Shown: one piece after another, positions 29,465-38,715 of the stretch
How the letters are laid out: every line of letters begins with the position of its first letter
How positions within the stretch are numbered: the first letter of the stretch is position 1
Source of the DNA: DATARH01 sp963773625
GTDB lineage: Bacteria > Pseudomonadota > Alphaproteobacteria > ATCC43930 > CGMCC-115725
Assembly (NCBI GenBank): GCA_963773625.1
Contig: CAVZCJ010000021.1
Span: 1-64,000, forward strand
DNA: 64,000 bases
Direction of reading: 5' to 3'
The notes under the pieces: generated by a model
The model's database searches: none
The model's input: the letters and a program-made list of their open reading frames with translations, nothing else
What the model was told of the DNA's origin: nothing
Position numbers and translations under genes: made by a program

Positions 29465-30127
29465 ATGTTGGCCTATTTCGGCCTGTTTCGACGCGAAATT
29501 CTGCTCGCCTGGCGCCAGGGCGGCGAGATCGGTCTTGCGCTCGGTTTTTTCGTGCTCGTCGTCTTGTTGTTTCCGTTGGGCGTTGGCCCGGAGGCGGAGA
29601 TCCTGAGCCGCATCGGCGCCGGGGTCATCTGGGCAGCGGCACTGCTTGCCGCGGTGCTGAGTTTGGACCGGCTGTTCGCCGGTGACCATGGTGATGGCGG
29701 TCTCGATCTGATGGCTTTGTCGGTGATGCCGCTGGAGGGCGTCGTCCTCGTCAAGTGCGCCGCGCATTGGGTGACGACGGGCTTGCCGCTTGTCGTGCTG
29801 AGCCCGTTTCTGGCACTGCTGTTCAATCTCGACATCGCGGCGATCCCGATCCTGGTCGTTGGTTTGTTGATCGGTACCCCGGCTCTCAGCCTGTTGGGCG
29901 CGATCGCTGCGGCGCTGACCCTCGGCGCCCGGCGGCCAGGGGTGTTGTCCTCTCTGTTGGTGTTGCCGCTCTACATACCGGTGCTGATTTTCGGTGCCGG
30001 CGCCGCTGAGGCGAGTGTCTCCGACGGCGCTCGGCCGCACCTTCTGCTGCTCGCCGCGCTGAGCCTCGCCGCGTTGCCGCTGGCTCCGTTCGCCACGGCG
30101 GCAGCGCTACGTCAGGCCCTTGATTGA
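29465..30127 (+). CDS. ccmB: Heme exporter protein CcmB
   Basis: 220 residues with six hydrophobic segments, the usual CcmB size. Diagnostic pieces are FRREILLAWRQGGEIG at the N-terminus, VIWAAALLAAVLSLDRLFAG, DGGLDLMALSVMPLEGVVLV and RRPGVLSSLLVLPLYIPVLI. CcmB is the membrane subunit partnering CcmA in the heme-handling ABC complex of system I cytochrome c maturation. Starts 2 bases after ccmA. Confidence 0.93.
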   Translation: MLAYFGLFRREILLAWRQGGEIGLALGFFVLVVLLFPLGVGPEAEILSRIGAGVIWAAALLAAVLSLDRLFAGDHGDGGLDLMALSVMPLEGVVLVKCAAHWVTTGLPLVVLSPFLALLFNLDIAAIPILVVGLLIGTPALSLLGAIAAALTLGARRPGVLSSLLVLPLYIPVLIFGAGAAEASVSDGARPHLLLLAALSLAALPLAPFATAAALRQALD

Positions 30128-30204
30128 ACGCTGCTCGCTTAAATGTCGCGGTAACCCGCCATGCGGTACAAAGCGGCGATGGAACGCCTATCTAGATTGC
30201 GACG

Positions 30205-30960
30205 ATGATATCGCGCTTGGCCAATCCGACTCGCTTTATGAAGACGAGCGGTGCTGTGTTGCCGACGTTGACGGGCGCGACGGCGCTCCTGCTATTGGTT
30301 GGGCTCTATCTCGCGCTCTTTGTCGCACCGCCCGATTACCAGCAGGGCGAGAGCGTGCGGATCATGTTCGTCCACGTGCCCGCGGCGATCATGGCCGAAG
30401 GCGTCTATTACTTTGTCGCGCTGGCGAGCTTTGTCGCGTTGGTTTGGCGGCATCCGCTTGCCGATATCGGTGCGCAGGCGGCAGCACCGCTCGGCGCCGC
30501 ATTCACATTGGTCTGTCTGATCACCGGCTCACTATGGGGTCGGCCGATGTGGGGCACCTGGTGGGTGTGGGATGCGCGTCTGACGTCGGTTCTGGTGCTG
30601 TTCTTTCTCTATCTCGGCTATATCGCGCTCGCGAACGCATTCGACGATGCCAGCCGCGGTTCGCGCGCCGCTTCGGTCCTGGCGCTGATCGGCGTTGTCG
30701 ACCTGCCGATCATCAAGTTTTCGGTCAACTGGTGGAATACGCTGCACCAACCGGCCAGCATCCTGCGCGCCGGCGGCCCGACAATCGACAAGTCGATGCT
30801 GGTGCCGCTCATGATCATGGCCCTCGGCTACCTGCTGTTGTTCGTGACCTTGCTGCTGGTACGGATGCGAACCGCGCTCAACGAGCGCAGGGCGCGAGCC
30901 GTGCAGTTATCGGCGGTGGTTGCTCCGCCTCCCGCCGACGCGAGCCCGGCGCTGCGATGA
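30205..30960 (+). CDS. ccmC: Heme-handling protein CcmC
   Basis: 251 residues with six transmembrane helices. The tryptophan-rich heme-binding WWD motif is seen as GTWWVWDARLTS, and the flanking histidines occur in MFVHVPAAIMAE and NWWNTLHQPASI. CcmC loads heme onto CcmE on the periplasmic side. The start may also be the ATG at 30238. Its stop overlaps the ccmD start as ATGA. Confidence 0.94.
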   Translation: MISRLANPTRFMKTSGAVLPTLTGATALLLLVGLYLALFVAPPDYQQGESVRIMFVHVPAAIMAEGVYYFVALASFVALVWRHPLADIGAQAAAPLGAAFTLVCLITGSLWGRPMWGTWWVWDARLTSVLVLFFLYLGYIALANAFDDASRGSRAASVLALIGVVDLPIIKFSVNWWNTLHQPASILRAGGPTIDKSMLVPLMIMALGYLLLFVTLLLVRMRTALNERRARAVQLSAVVAPPPADASPALR

Positions 30961-31124
30961 GCGGCTTCAGTCAATGGTGGGCGATGGGCGGTTACGCCGC
31001 CTTCGTCTGGCCCGCTTACGGGGTTGCGGTGGCGACACTCGGCGGCGCCGCCGGGCAATCGTGGTGGCGGTACCGCGCCAGCCGGCGCGCACTCGACCGG
31101 CTGCGGGGCGGATCGCGCCAGTAG
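30957..31124 (+). CDS. ccmD: Heme exporter protein CcmD
   Basis: 55 residues with one transmembrane helix (GGYAAFVWPAYGVAVATLGG) and a basic cytoplasmic tail WWRYRASRRALDRLR, the standard CcmD design. CcmD helps release holo-CcmE from CcmABC. The ATG overlaps the ccmC stop, and ccmE starts 2 bases downstream. Confidence 0.9.
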   Translation: MSGFSQWWAMGGYAAFVWPAYGVAVATLGGAAGQSWWRYRASRRALDRLRGGSRQ

Positions 31125-31126
31125 TC

Positions 31127-31606
31127 ATGAAGCGCAAGCATAGGCGGCTCGCGATCGCATTGTTGGGCCTCGCCGCGTTGGGCGGCGCGACCGCGCTGGT
31201 GTTGGCGGCATTCAGCGACAATCTGGTGTTCTTTTATAGCCCGACCGAGCTGGCGGCGAAACCGCACACCGGCCAGCGTATACGCATCGGCGGGCTGGTC
31301 GAGCTTCAGAGCCTGACGCACGAAGATGGACGGCGGGTCTCTTTTCGTGTCACCGATGGCAAGACCGATGTTGCGGTCACCTATGAGGGCGTGTTGCCCG
31401 ACCTCTTCCGCGAGGGGCAGGGCGTGGTTGCCGAAGGGCGGCTTGGCTCCGACGGCATTTTTGTCGCTCGCACCGTGCTGGCTAAGCACGACGAACGCTA
31501 TATGCCTCCGGAGGTTGTCGACGCGCTGAAGAAGAGCGGGCATTGGCAGGAAAGCGGCGCCGATCCCAGCGCGCTCGCCGGCCGCCCGCCGGCTCACATG
31601 CCCTAA
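31127..31606 (+). CDS. ccmE: Cytochrome c maturation protein CcmE
   Basis: 159 residues. Signal anchor RLAIALLGLAALGGATALVL, then an OB-fold heme chaperone domain (IRIGGLVELQSL, VSFRVTDGKTDVAVTYEGVL, LPDLFREGQGVVAEG). The covalent heme-binding His lies in LAKHDERYMPPEV. It carries heme to the CcmF/H ligase. No ccmF, ccmG or ccmH follows; those genes must be elsewhere. The last 4 bases overlap the convergent GNAT gene. Confidence 0.95.
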   Translation: MKRKHRRLAIALLGLAALGGATALVLAAFSDNLVFFYSPTELAAKPHTGQRIRIGGLVELQSLTHEDGRRVSFRVTDGKTDVAVTYEGVLPDLFREGQGVVAEGRLGSDGIFVARTVLAKHDERYMPPEVVDALKKSGHWQESGADPSALAGRPPAHMP

Positions 31607-32157
31607 GAAGATGGCCCGGATTCGGCGCTGGCGATGGCTGACAGGAATTTGGGCAGGTCGCGCCAGCCGTAGCCCGACGCGGCAACTTGCATGCCATTGA
31701 AGGGTAGTAGTTTTCGGCGAACTTCCTTGCCGCCGAGCCGCTGATAGAAGAACCGGGCGGGGTTTTCGCGTAGCACCCAGATGACCGCCGAGGAATGACC
31801 TTCGGCGACGAGTCGGGCGAACATCGCCAGCAGAAGACGGCGGCCAATGCCCTGATTCTGCCAATCGGGCGCGACGTAGAGAGTGAAAACCTCGCTCGTG
31901 AACCCGGGTTCGCCGCGGCACTTGCCGCAGCTGCCAAAACCGACAATCTCGCCGTCGGCGGTGACCGCGACGCGCACGTCCTTAGGCTCACGGCGGATTA
32001 CATGGGCCCAGCCGATCGCTCGCCGCTCCGACGTCAAACCGGCGAGATACGGGGTGTCGAGGATGCCTGCGTAGGTCGCCTGCCAAGTCTCGACATCGAG
32101 CCGAGCGATCGGACCAGCATCCTCGAGCCGGGCGGAGCGGATCGTGATCTCATCCAT
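31603..32157 (-). CDS. GNAT family N-acetyltransferase
   Basis: About 184 residues. The acetyl-CoA-binding motif A is seen as LYVAPDWQNQGIGRRLLLAM, matching V-x-P-x-x-Q-x-x-G-x-G/A. The N-terminus ITIRSARLEDAGPIARLDVE is typical, and ENPARFFYQRLGGKEV forms the C-terminal half. Substrate unknown. The start at 32157 (MDEITIR) was chosen over 32190 because homology begins there. It overlaps the convergent ccmE tail. Confidence 0.85.
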   Translation of the reverse strand: MDEITIRSARLEDAGPIARLDVETWQATYAGILDTPYLAGLTSERRAIGWAHVIRREPKDVRVAVTADGEIVGFGSCGKCRGEPGFTSEVFTLYVAPDWQNQGIGRRLLLAMFARLVAEGHSSAVIWVLRENPARFFYQRLGGKEVRRKLLPFNGMQVAASGYGWRDLPKFLSAIASAESGPSS

Positions 32158-32242
32158 CCTATCGCCATTCTGCCCGTTTTTGGCGCGCATGGGGAGGGCG
32201 CGCGCAGTGGCATGTGACGACAGCGGCCACTATCTTTGCACT

Positions 32243-32824
32243 ATGAACGCAACCCGGCTTCTCTTTCTCGGTATCGTTTGCACGGCATTGCTGCCGTATA
32301 CGGCCAATGCGGCAAACAAACCCAAAGCCAAGCCGGGGCCGGCGAGCCAAGCCGCTTCGCCCACCGCGGACCCGGGTCCGGCGAAAGTGCTCGGTAGCGG
32401 GGGTTCCTGGACCGCCTACATGGCGCAGAACAAGGCGGGTAAGGTCTGCTATCTTGTCAGCCAGCCGGCGAAGAGCGAGCCGGCCAATCTGAAACGCAAC
32501 ACCGTCATGGCGACCGTAACGCACCGGACCGAGGACAAGGTGTCCAACGTTGTCAGCTTCGATGAAGGCTATCCGCTGAACGATGGCGACGACGTTATCC
32601 TCGAGGTCGGCAAGGACAAGTTCACGCTGTTCGCCAAAGACGACAGCGCCTGGGCACGCACTTCCGACCTGGACCAGCAGATCGTCACCGCGCTCGCCCG
32701 GGAAAAAGGCGCGGTGATCAAGGGAAAATCGAAAAAGGGCCACGTGACGACCGATACCTATTCACTTGCCGGGTTTGCCAAGGCGCTGGCGCTCATCGAT
32801 CAGGCTTGCGATGTCAAGCGCTAG
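32243..32824 (+). CDS. Invasion-associated locus B (IalB)-like protein
   Basis: 193 residues. A signal peptide (RLLFLGIVCTALLPYTANAA) is followed by a Pro/Ala/Lys-rich linker and the IalB domain: WTAYMAQNKAGKVCYLVSQP, VTHRTEDKVSNVVSFDEGYP, DSAWARTSDLDQQIVTALAR and DTYSLAGFAKALALIDQACD. The two conserved cysteines (KVCYL and QACDV) could form a disulfide. Widespread in alphaproteobacteria as a periplasmic protein; named from a Bartonella invasion factor, but here the role is unknown. rlmN starts inside its last codons. Confidence 0.88.
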   Translation: MNATRLLFLGIVCTALLPYTANAANKPKAKPGPASQAASPTADPGPAKVLGSGGSWTAYMAQNKAGKVCYLVSQPAKSEPANLKRNTVMATVTHRTEDKVSNVVSFDEGYPLNDGDDVILEVGKDKFTLFAKDDSAWARTSDLDQQIVTALAREKGAVIKGKSKKGHVTTDTYSLAGFAKALALIDQACDVKR

Positions 32825-33941
32825 GATTTCGCCGGAAGGCGCCGATGTGCACGCCTGTCGCGACCTGGTTGGCTTGGGTCGCGCCGAACTGGCGGCCGAG
32901 ATGGCGGGTTTCGGCGCGGAGCCGTTTCGGGCGCGGCAGCTTTGGCACTGGATCTATCATCGCGGCGTCAGCGATTTCGCGGCGATGACCAATCTGGCCA
33001 AGCCGTTTCGCGAGCGGCTTGCCGCCCGCTACGTCTTGGGTCGGCCGGAGGTTGCCACCGCGCAGATCTCGCGCGACGGCACCAGAAAGTGGCTGCTTCG
33101 CTTTGCCGACGGACAGGAGGTCGAGACCGTCCACATCCCCGAGGAGGATCGCGGCACGCTCTGCGTCTCGTCGCAGGTCGGCTGCACCCTAACCTGCCGC
33201 TTTTGCCACACCGGCACCCAGCGGTTGGTGCGCAATCTTGGCGTCGCCGAAATCGTGGGACAGGTGATGTTGGCGCGCGACGCGCTCGGCGAATGGCCGT
33301 CGCCACAGGAAGATCGCCAACTCACCAACATCGTGCTGATGGGGATGGGCGAGCCGCTCTATAATTTCGACAATGTCGCCGCGGCGATGAAGATCGTCAT
33401 GGACCCCGAAGGGCTGGCGATCTCGCGGCGCAAGATCACTCTGTCGACGGCCGGCGTGGTGCCGATGATCGCGCGCTGCGGCAGCGAAATCGGCGTCAAT
33501 CTGGCGATCTCGCTGCACGCGGTCAGGGACGAGCTTCGCGACGTGTTGGTGCCGCTCAACCGGAAATACCCTATTGCCACGCTGCTGGATGCCTGCCGCA
33601 CCTATCCCGGGTCGAGCAACGCCCGCCGGATTACCTTCGAATATGTGATGCTGAAGGAGATCAACGACAGCCCGGCCGAGGCGCGCGAACTGGTGCGTTT
33701 GTTGAGGGGCATCCCGGCCAAGGTCAATCTGATCCCGTTCAACCCCTGGCCCGGCGCCCCATACGAGTGCTCGACCGACAAAGCGATCGCGGCCTTCTCG
33801 GATGTCGTCTTCGCCGCCGGCTACTCGGCGCCGGTGCGCACGCCGCGCGGCCGCGACATCCTCGCCGCCTGCGGCCAGCTGAAATCGACCAGCGTCAAGG
33901 CGCGGCGCAGCGAGCGCGAGCCAGCCTCGGCTTTGGCCTAG
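32811..33941 (+). CDS. rlmN: 23S rRNA (adenine-2503-C2) methyltransferase RlmN
   Basis: 376 residues. Dual-specificity radical SAM methyltransferase acting on A2503 of 23S rRNA and A37 of some tRNAs. The cluster motif CTLTCRFC lies near residues 125-132 in SSQVGCTLTCRFCHTGTQ. NIVLMGMGEPLYNFDNV, ITLSTAGVVPMI and the C-terminal RTPRGRDILAACGQL carry the GMGEPL motif and the second catalytic Cys of the family. The start ATG 32811 overlaps the ialB-like gene by 14 bases. The stop overlaps the convergent small gene by 3 bases. Confidence 0.96.
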   Translation: MSSARISPEGADVHACRDLVGLGRAELAAEMAGFGAEPFRARQLWHWIYHRGVSDFAAMTNLAKPFRERLAARYVLGRPEVATAQISRDGTRKWLLRFADGQEVETVHIPEEDRGTLCVSSQVGCTLTCRFCHTGTQRLVRNLGVAEIVGQVMLARDALGEWPSPQEDRQLTNIVLMGMGEPLYNFDNVAAAMKIVMDPEGLAISRRKITLSTAGVVPMIARCGSEIGVNLAISLHAVRDELRDVLVPLNRKYPIATLLDACRTYPGSSNARRITFEYVMLKEINDSPAEARELVRLLRGIPAKVNLIPFNPWPGAPYECSTDKAIAAFSDVVFAAGYSAPVRTPRGRDILAACGQLKSTSVKARRSEREPASALA

Positions 33942-34108
33942 TCGTCGTCGGTGACGAGACCGCCGGCGGTGGGATATCCGCCATGCTTGTGGCGGAGCTT
34001 ATCATGCGGGCGCGACTGGGAATACCACGAGGCCCATGCCAGCACCGCGCCCAGGGTGACAAATACCCCGACGATCAGCGCCAGGACCGCAATTTGACTG
34101 TAAGTCAT
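33938..34108 (-). CDS. 56-residue single-pass membrane protein, FNR-boxed
   Basis: MTYSQIAVLALIVGVFVTLG begins the protein and contains the membrane helix (residues about 5-27). A Trp/Tyr-rich interface (WASWYSQSRPHDK) and a charged tail with HKHGG and a final DDD follow. The ribosome site GGAGAAG sits 6 bases before the ATG. A perfect TTGAT-N4-ATCAA box lies 61 bases upstream of the start. The size and layout recall small subunits of respiratory oxidases such as CcoQ or CydX, but no family match is claimed. Convergent with rlmN, overlapping its stop by 3 bases. Confidence 0.7.
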   Translation of the reverse strand: MTYSQIAVLALIVGVFVTLGAVLAWASWYSQSRPHDKLRHKHGGYPTAGGLVTDDD

Positions 34109-34162
34109 TGTTCTTCTCCGATCTAATCGACCGGAGCTAACCGCAGTTATGTCGGCGACTCC

Positions 34163-34176
34163 TTGATTTAAATCAA
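34163..34176 (-). promoter_or_regulatory. Perfect FNR/FixK box upstream of the microprotein gene
   Basis: TTGATTTAAATCAA is an exact match to TTGAT-N4-ATCAA, the binding site of FNR/FixK/Anr. It lies between the 3' end of the secreted-protein gene and the 56-residue gene, 61 bases (centre) before the latter's ATG. This is compatible with activation from -41.5 and a leader of about 20 bases. Confidence 0.75.
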
Positions 34177-34194
34177 ACCAAGTGCCGGACCGCG

Positions 34195-34566
34195 CTACCG
34201 CTTGCGCCAGCTAAACGTATAGAGGCACCGGTTTGACGCGCCGCTCGCGGTAAGAACGCCCGATCCATCGATCTGGCCCTCATAGCGTACGTTGTCGGGA
34301 GAATGATGCATGACGACGTGGCCATCAGCTCCAACGGTTCCCTGGAACGCCCCACCGGCCGACGATTGAATAGCGCCATTGGAGATCGAAACCGGGGCCG
34401 GTGCTCCGACCGGAGGGCAGCGGGTTCCTCCGGCCTCGCTGCTGTTTCCGGACACACCCGCGTAGGTGCCGTCGAACTTGCTCGTCGCGGTCTGTGCTTC
34501 CACCAGCGTGGGGGTGGCCAGCACCATTGCCGAGATTGTGAGGCCTATGCGAAACAGCGTGCGCAT
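34195..34566 (-). CDS. Secreted hypothetical protein
   Basis: 123 residues. Signal peptide MRTLFRIGLTISAMVLATPT with cleavage around VEAQ. The mature part contains FDGTYAGVSGNSSEAGGTRC, VSISNGAIQSSAGGAFQGTV and ends RCLYTFSWRKR, with two Cys that may pair. The pattern resembles small alphaproteobacterial exported beta-rich proteins of unknown role. An excellent GGAGGAAAG ribosome site precedes the ATG. Divergent from argG. Confidence 0.75.
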   Translation of the reverse strand: MRTLFRIGLTISAMVLATPTLVEAQTATSKFDGTYAGVSGNSSEAGGTRCPPVGAPAPVSISNGAIQSSAGGAFQGTVGADGHVVMHHSPDNVRYEGQIDGSGVLTASGASNRCLYTFSWRKR

Positions 34567-34638
34567 GCTTTCCTCCGGTTTTTCGCGTGGACGTGCGGTT
34601 GTTTGGCCAAGGCGAACGCGTTTGACAAGGGAAAACCG

Positions 34639-35861
<1,223 letters not shown>

Positions 35862-35865
<4 letters not shown>

Positions 35866-36170
35866 GGGCGAAGCTCGCCGACCAAGGGCATCAACCGCCG
35901 CATCAGCTCCGCGGGCTCGCCAGCGACAAACACGACCTTGTTGCGGCTTTTGACCCCAGCGACAACGGACAGATCGCGACGGGGCAACCGCCATTGCTTC
36001 GCCAACAAACGGAGCAACGCTTCGTTGGCTTGATTGTCGACTGGCGGCGCGGTCACCGCGACCCGCAGAGTCCCATCAGCCGCACCGCCGATCCGCTCGG
36101 CGCTTGCCCGCGGCGTCAGGCGAACCGCGAGCCGCACCCCGCCAGCCGCCGTCCTAAGGCAGGTAACCAA
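35862..36170 (-). CDS. DUF167 (YggU) family protein
   Basis: 102 residues. GGVRLAVRLTPRASAERIGG, VTAPPVDNQANEALLRLLA and VVAGVKSRNKVVFVAG are the DUF167 pattern. Function unknown; it is often next to YggT. Its start lies inside the end of the yggT gene (17-base overlap), so the two are translationally coupled. Confidence 0.9.
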
Positions 36171-36456
36171 CGAGGTAGGGCGCTATATCTTCATTGATGA
36201 GCACCCGAACGAAATACAGGATGAGGATCAGCACCACCGGGGATATGTCCAACCCGCCAAAGTTCGGCAGAATAGAGCGTATTGGCCGCAAGGCGGGCTC
36301 GGTGATCCGATAGAGGAAGTCGCCAATAACGGAGACAGTCCGATTGTAGCGGTTGATGACGCCGAAGGCGAGCAACCACGAGAGGATCGCCTGGCCAATG
36401 AGCAGCCAGACGTAAATCTCGATGATCGTATTTAGCAACCAGAGAATCGCGCGCAT
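36154..36456 (-). CDS. YggT family membrane protein
   Basis: 100 residues, two membrane segments (LLNTIIEIYVWLLIGQAILS and LDISPVVLILILYFVRVLIN). The PALRPIRSILPNFGGLDISP signature between them is typical of YggT. It is linked to osmotic tolerance and cell-division-associated functions in other bacteria. The ATG 36456 removes a non-homologous leader of 52 residues. Coupled with the downstream DUF167 gene. Confidence 0.92.
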   Translation of the reverse strand: MRAILWLLNTIIEIYVWLLIGQAILSWLLAFGVINRYNRTVSVIGDFLYRITEPALRPIRSILPNFGGLDISPVVLILILYFVRVLINEDIAPYLVGYLP

Positions 36457-36672
36457 CCGATAGTCCGCCGAACACCAAGTGCGCGGGACGGTAGCCGCCC
36501 AATAGGCGATCCGCAAGCGCGGCTGCCGTGCGACCTGAGGACGGGTTTCACCAATGATTCCACGGCCAACGTCGTCCTCGCATTGCCGGGGGTGTGCTTG
36601 ACAGCCCGGCACCCCTTGCTCATAGTCCGCCCCGCCCCAAAGCGGGGCAACCGACTGGAATTTGGGCGAATC

Positions 36673-36757
<85 letters not shown>

Positions 36758-36810
36758 AGACATCAAAAATCACCTATATATCAACAGCGTGTTTCTAGCG
36801 CTCTGTCTTT

Positions 36811-36843
36811 GCGTACCCTGGATCGTACCCAGCTTGCGTACCC
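36811..36843 (+). repeat. Tandem GTACCC repeats, possible integrase arm sites
   Basis: Three copies of CGTACCC at 36812-36818, 36824-36830 and 36837-36843, spaced 12-13 bases, about 65 bases inside the island. Short phased repeats like these flank attP cores as arm-type integrase sites. Similar tandem GATACCC repeats lie beside the tRNA-Gln at the window start. Confidence 0.4.
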
Positions 36844-36868
36844 AAGAGAGAAAGGGCGCTGATCACCC

Positions 36869-37202
36869 CGCCCACGTGGGCGGATCGGCACCTTCAATCG
36901 ATCTTACTATGAGGAGGTGCTGATTGTGCGGGTTCATCCCGAGCTGCTTCGCGGCGAAGGGGGACGGGACGGGAACGGAAATTCTGGATGAATTACCGGA
37001 AGGCCTACGAGCAATGTCTCAGCGCAACCAGTACAAGGGACGCACCCTGGTATATTGTTCCCGTCGACGATAAAGAAAACGCCGGCTGATCGTATCGCGC
37101 ATCGTGCTCGACACGCTCGAAGGACTCAAAATGACCTACCCAGAAACAACCGCCGAGCGCCGGGAGGAGCTGCTGTCGATCCGCAAGCGGCTCGCGAAGT
37201 GA
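36869..37202 (+). pseudogene. Polyphosphate kinase 2 relic
   Basis: Two PPK2 fragments. The first encodes RGRIGTFNRSYYEEVLIVRV then HPELL (36878-36950), the conserved phosphate-binding core, and runs into a stop at 36989-36991. The second encodes YRKAYEQCLSATSTRDAPWY and IVPVDDKENA, then, after a one-base slip near 37086, RLIVSRIVLDTLEGLKMTYP to KRLAK. About 120 residues of an expected 270-300 remain, with internal deletion and frameshift, so this is a true relic. Closest in pattern to the polyphosphate:nucleotide phosphotransferase subgroup. Confidence 0.8.
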
Positions 37203-37249
37203 AATCTCGAGCGTGCTGGCGCGGCACAGTCTCGCCCAAGGAGAGCGAC

Positions 37250-38302
37250 TTGCCTACCGATATCCCGATGCCAAGCTCCTTTCGGCCCGCGCGCTCGTGG
37301 CAGGAGATCGTGGTGCCCTATGCCCGCGCCAACCATCGGCGAGCCGTGGCGCAGCTGCTCAATACGGGGCTGCCTTTTCTGCTCCTCATGGCGGGGTTGA
37401 TTTACGGCGCGCGGACCTATCCCTGGCTGACGTTCCCGCTCGCGCTCCCCGCGGTTTTTCTGCTGGTCCGCCTGTTCATCATCCAGCACGACTGCGGCCA
37501 TGGTTCGTTCTTCGCATCGCGGCGAGCGAACGATCTTCTGGGAAGAGCGCTCGGGGTGCTGACGCTGACGCCCTATGTTTTCTGGCGCCGGAGCCATGCG
37601 ATCCATCATGCGAGCTCCGGCAAGCTCGACCGCCGCGGCGCCGGTGACATCACCACGCTGACCGTGCGCGAATACCGGGCGCTCCCGTCGCTCCAGCGCT
37701 TTCTCTATCGCGCCTATCGCCATCCGGCCGTGCTGTTCGGCCTAGGCCCGTTCTACATGTTCGTCATTCGCAACCGCATTCCAACCGGCAGTCCGCTTCG
37801 GCAGAGGAAAGTCTGGGGCAGTATTCTCGGCACGAACGCGGCGCTGGCGGCGATCGTCATGCTCATGCTGCTGACGGTCGGCGGACGCGCCTTCCTGCTC
37901 GCCTACCTGCCGGTGATCCTGCTAGCCGCTTCGACCGGCATCTGGCTGTTCTATATCCAGCACCAGTTCGAGCACACCTATTGGGCGACCGGCCCGGATT
38001 GGGATTTCCATGAAGCCGCGGTGCAAGGCAGCTCTTTTTATGATCTGCCCGCGGTGCTGCACTGGTTGACCGGCTATATCGGCTTCCACCACATCCACCA
38101 CGTCTGCAGCAAGATACCCAACTACCGGCTGCGCGATTGTTTCGACCAGAATCCGGAGTTTCGGGACGTCAGGCGCCTCACTCTTCTCGACAGCCTGAGA
38201 TGCGCCCGGCTCTCATTGTGGGACGAGGAGCGGCGCGTTTTGGTGTCGTTTCGCCATGCTTCCCGGCATGCTGCCCAGCGCGAGGGAGCGCCGGAGGGTT
38301 AA
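37250..38302 (+). CDS. Fatty acid desaturase family protein
   Basis: About 350 residues. Membrane di-iron desaturase with the three histidine boxes HDCGHGS (near residue 80), HAIHH (near 115) and HHIHH (near 281), and two pairs of hydrophobic helices such as FLLLMAGLIYGARTYPWLTF. The spacing fits the DesA/omega-6-like bacterial desaturases that introduce double bases into membrane acyl chains. A TTG start at 37250 has AAGGAGAG a few bases upstream; ATG 37268 is the alternative. Lies inside the tRNA-Ala island, so it is probably acquired. Ends against the convergent next gene. Confidence 0.88.
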   Translation: MPTDIPMPSSFRPARSWQEIVVPYARANHRRAVAQLLNTGLPFLLLMAGLIYGARTYPWLTFPLALPAVFLLVRLFIIQHDCGHGSFFASRRANDLLGRALGVLTLTPYVFWRRSHAIHHASSGKLDRRGAGDITTLTVREYRALPSLQRFLYRAYRHPAVLFGLGPFYMFVIRNRIPTGSPLRQRKVWGSILGTNAALAAIVMLMLLTVGGRAFLLAYLPVILLAASTGIWLFYIQHQFEHTYWATGPDWDFHEAAVQGSSFYDLPAVLHWLTGYIGFHHIHHVCSKIPNYRLRDCFDQNPEFRDVRRLTLLDSLRCARLSLWDEERRVLVSFRHASRHAAQREGAPEG

Positions 38303-38715
38303 GAGCCGGGGCGCCGTGAGGGCAACTGGGGCTGCATCAGATCGGCGCCCTTGAAATAATGCTTTGCATAGGCGACCAAGGCGCCATCGCTCGGATGATC
38401 GACGGTCTCCACCCCGGCAATAATATCGATCAGACCGGGGTCATGGTGGTGGATATGTTTCACCAGCGCTGTCTTGGCGTTCGCCGGACCGGTGATGAGA
38501 ACGGTGCCCGCGTGTTCTATCGACTCGGCAACGCGATGGAGAAAATCCTGATCCTCCGGCGCGTGCCCACTGCCGATGGACTGAGCTTTGTGATGGATAT
38601 GCCGGGTCGGGTTATCTGGACGTAGCACCAAACGATCAACCTCCTCCCGCCCGAAATGGAACACCCGCGCCTCGTGATGGTCGATCCAGATGATGGCGTG
38701 ATAATGACCGCTCAT
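38299..38715 (-). CDS. Translational machinery-like protein
   Basis: 138 residues. MSGHYHAIIWIDHHEARVFH, PTRHIHHKAQSIGSGHAPED, VLITGPANAKTALVKHIHHH and VETVDHPSDGALVAYAKHYF match a family annotated as translational machinery protein in alphaproteobacteria. Its fold is thought to resemble eRF1 domain 3 / host-attachment proteins (from memory). It is unusually His-rich. The ATG at 38715 has AGCAGGATATG-type spacing. Located in the tRNA-Ala island and convergent with the desaturase gene (4-base overlap). Confidence 0.72.
   Translation of the reverse strand: MSGHYHAIIWIDHHEARVFHFGREEVDRLVLRPDNPTRHIHHKAQSIGSGHAPEDQDFLHRVAESIEHAGTVLITGPANAKTALVKHIHHHDPGLIDIIAGVETVDHPSDGALVAYAKHYFKGADLMQPQLPSRRPGS

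Noticed and set aside
30120..31124. 334-codon frame across ccmC
   Set aside because: Overlaps ccmC, whose WWD motif is decisive; only its last part coincides with the real ccmD frame.
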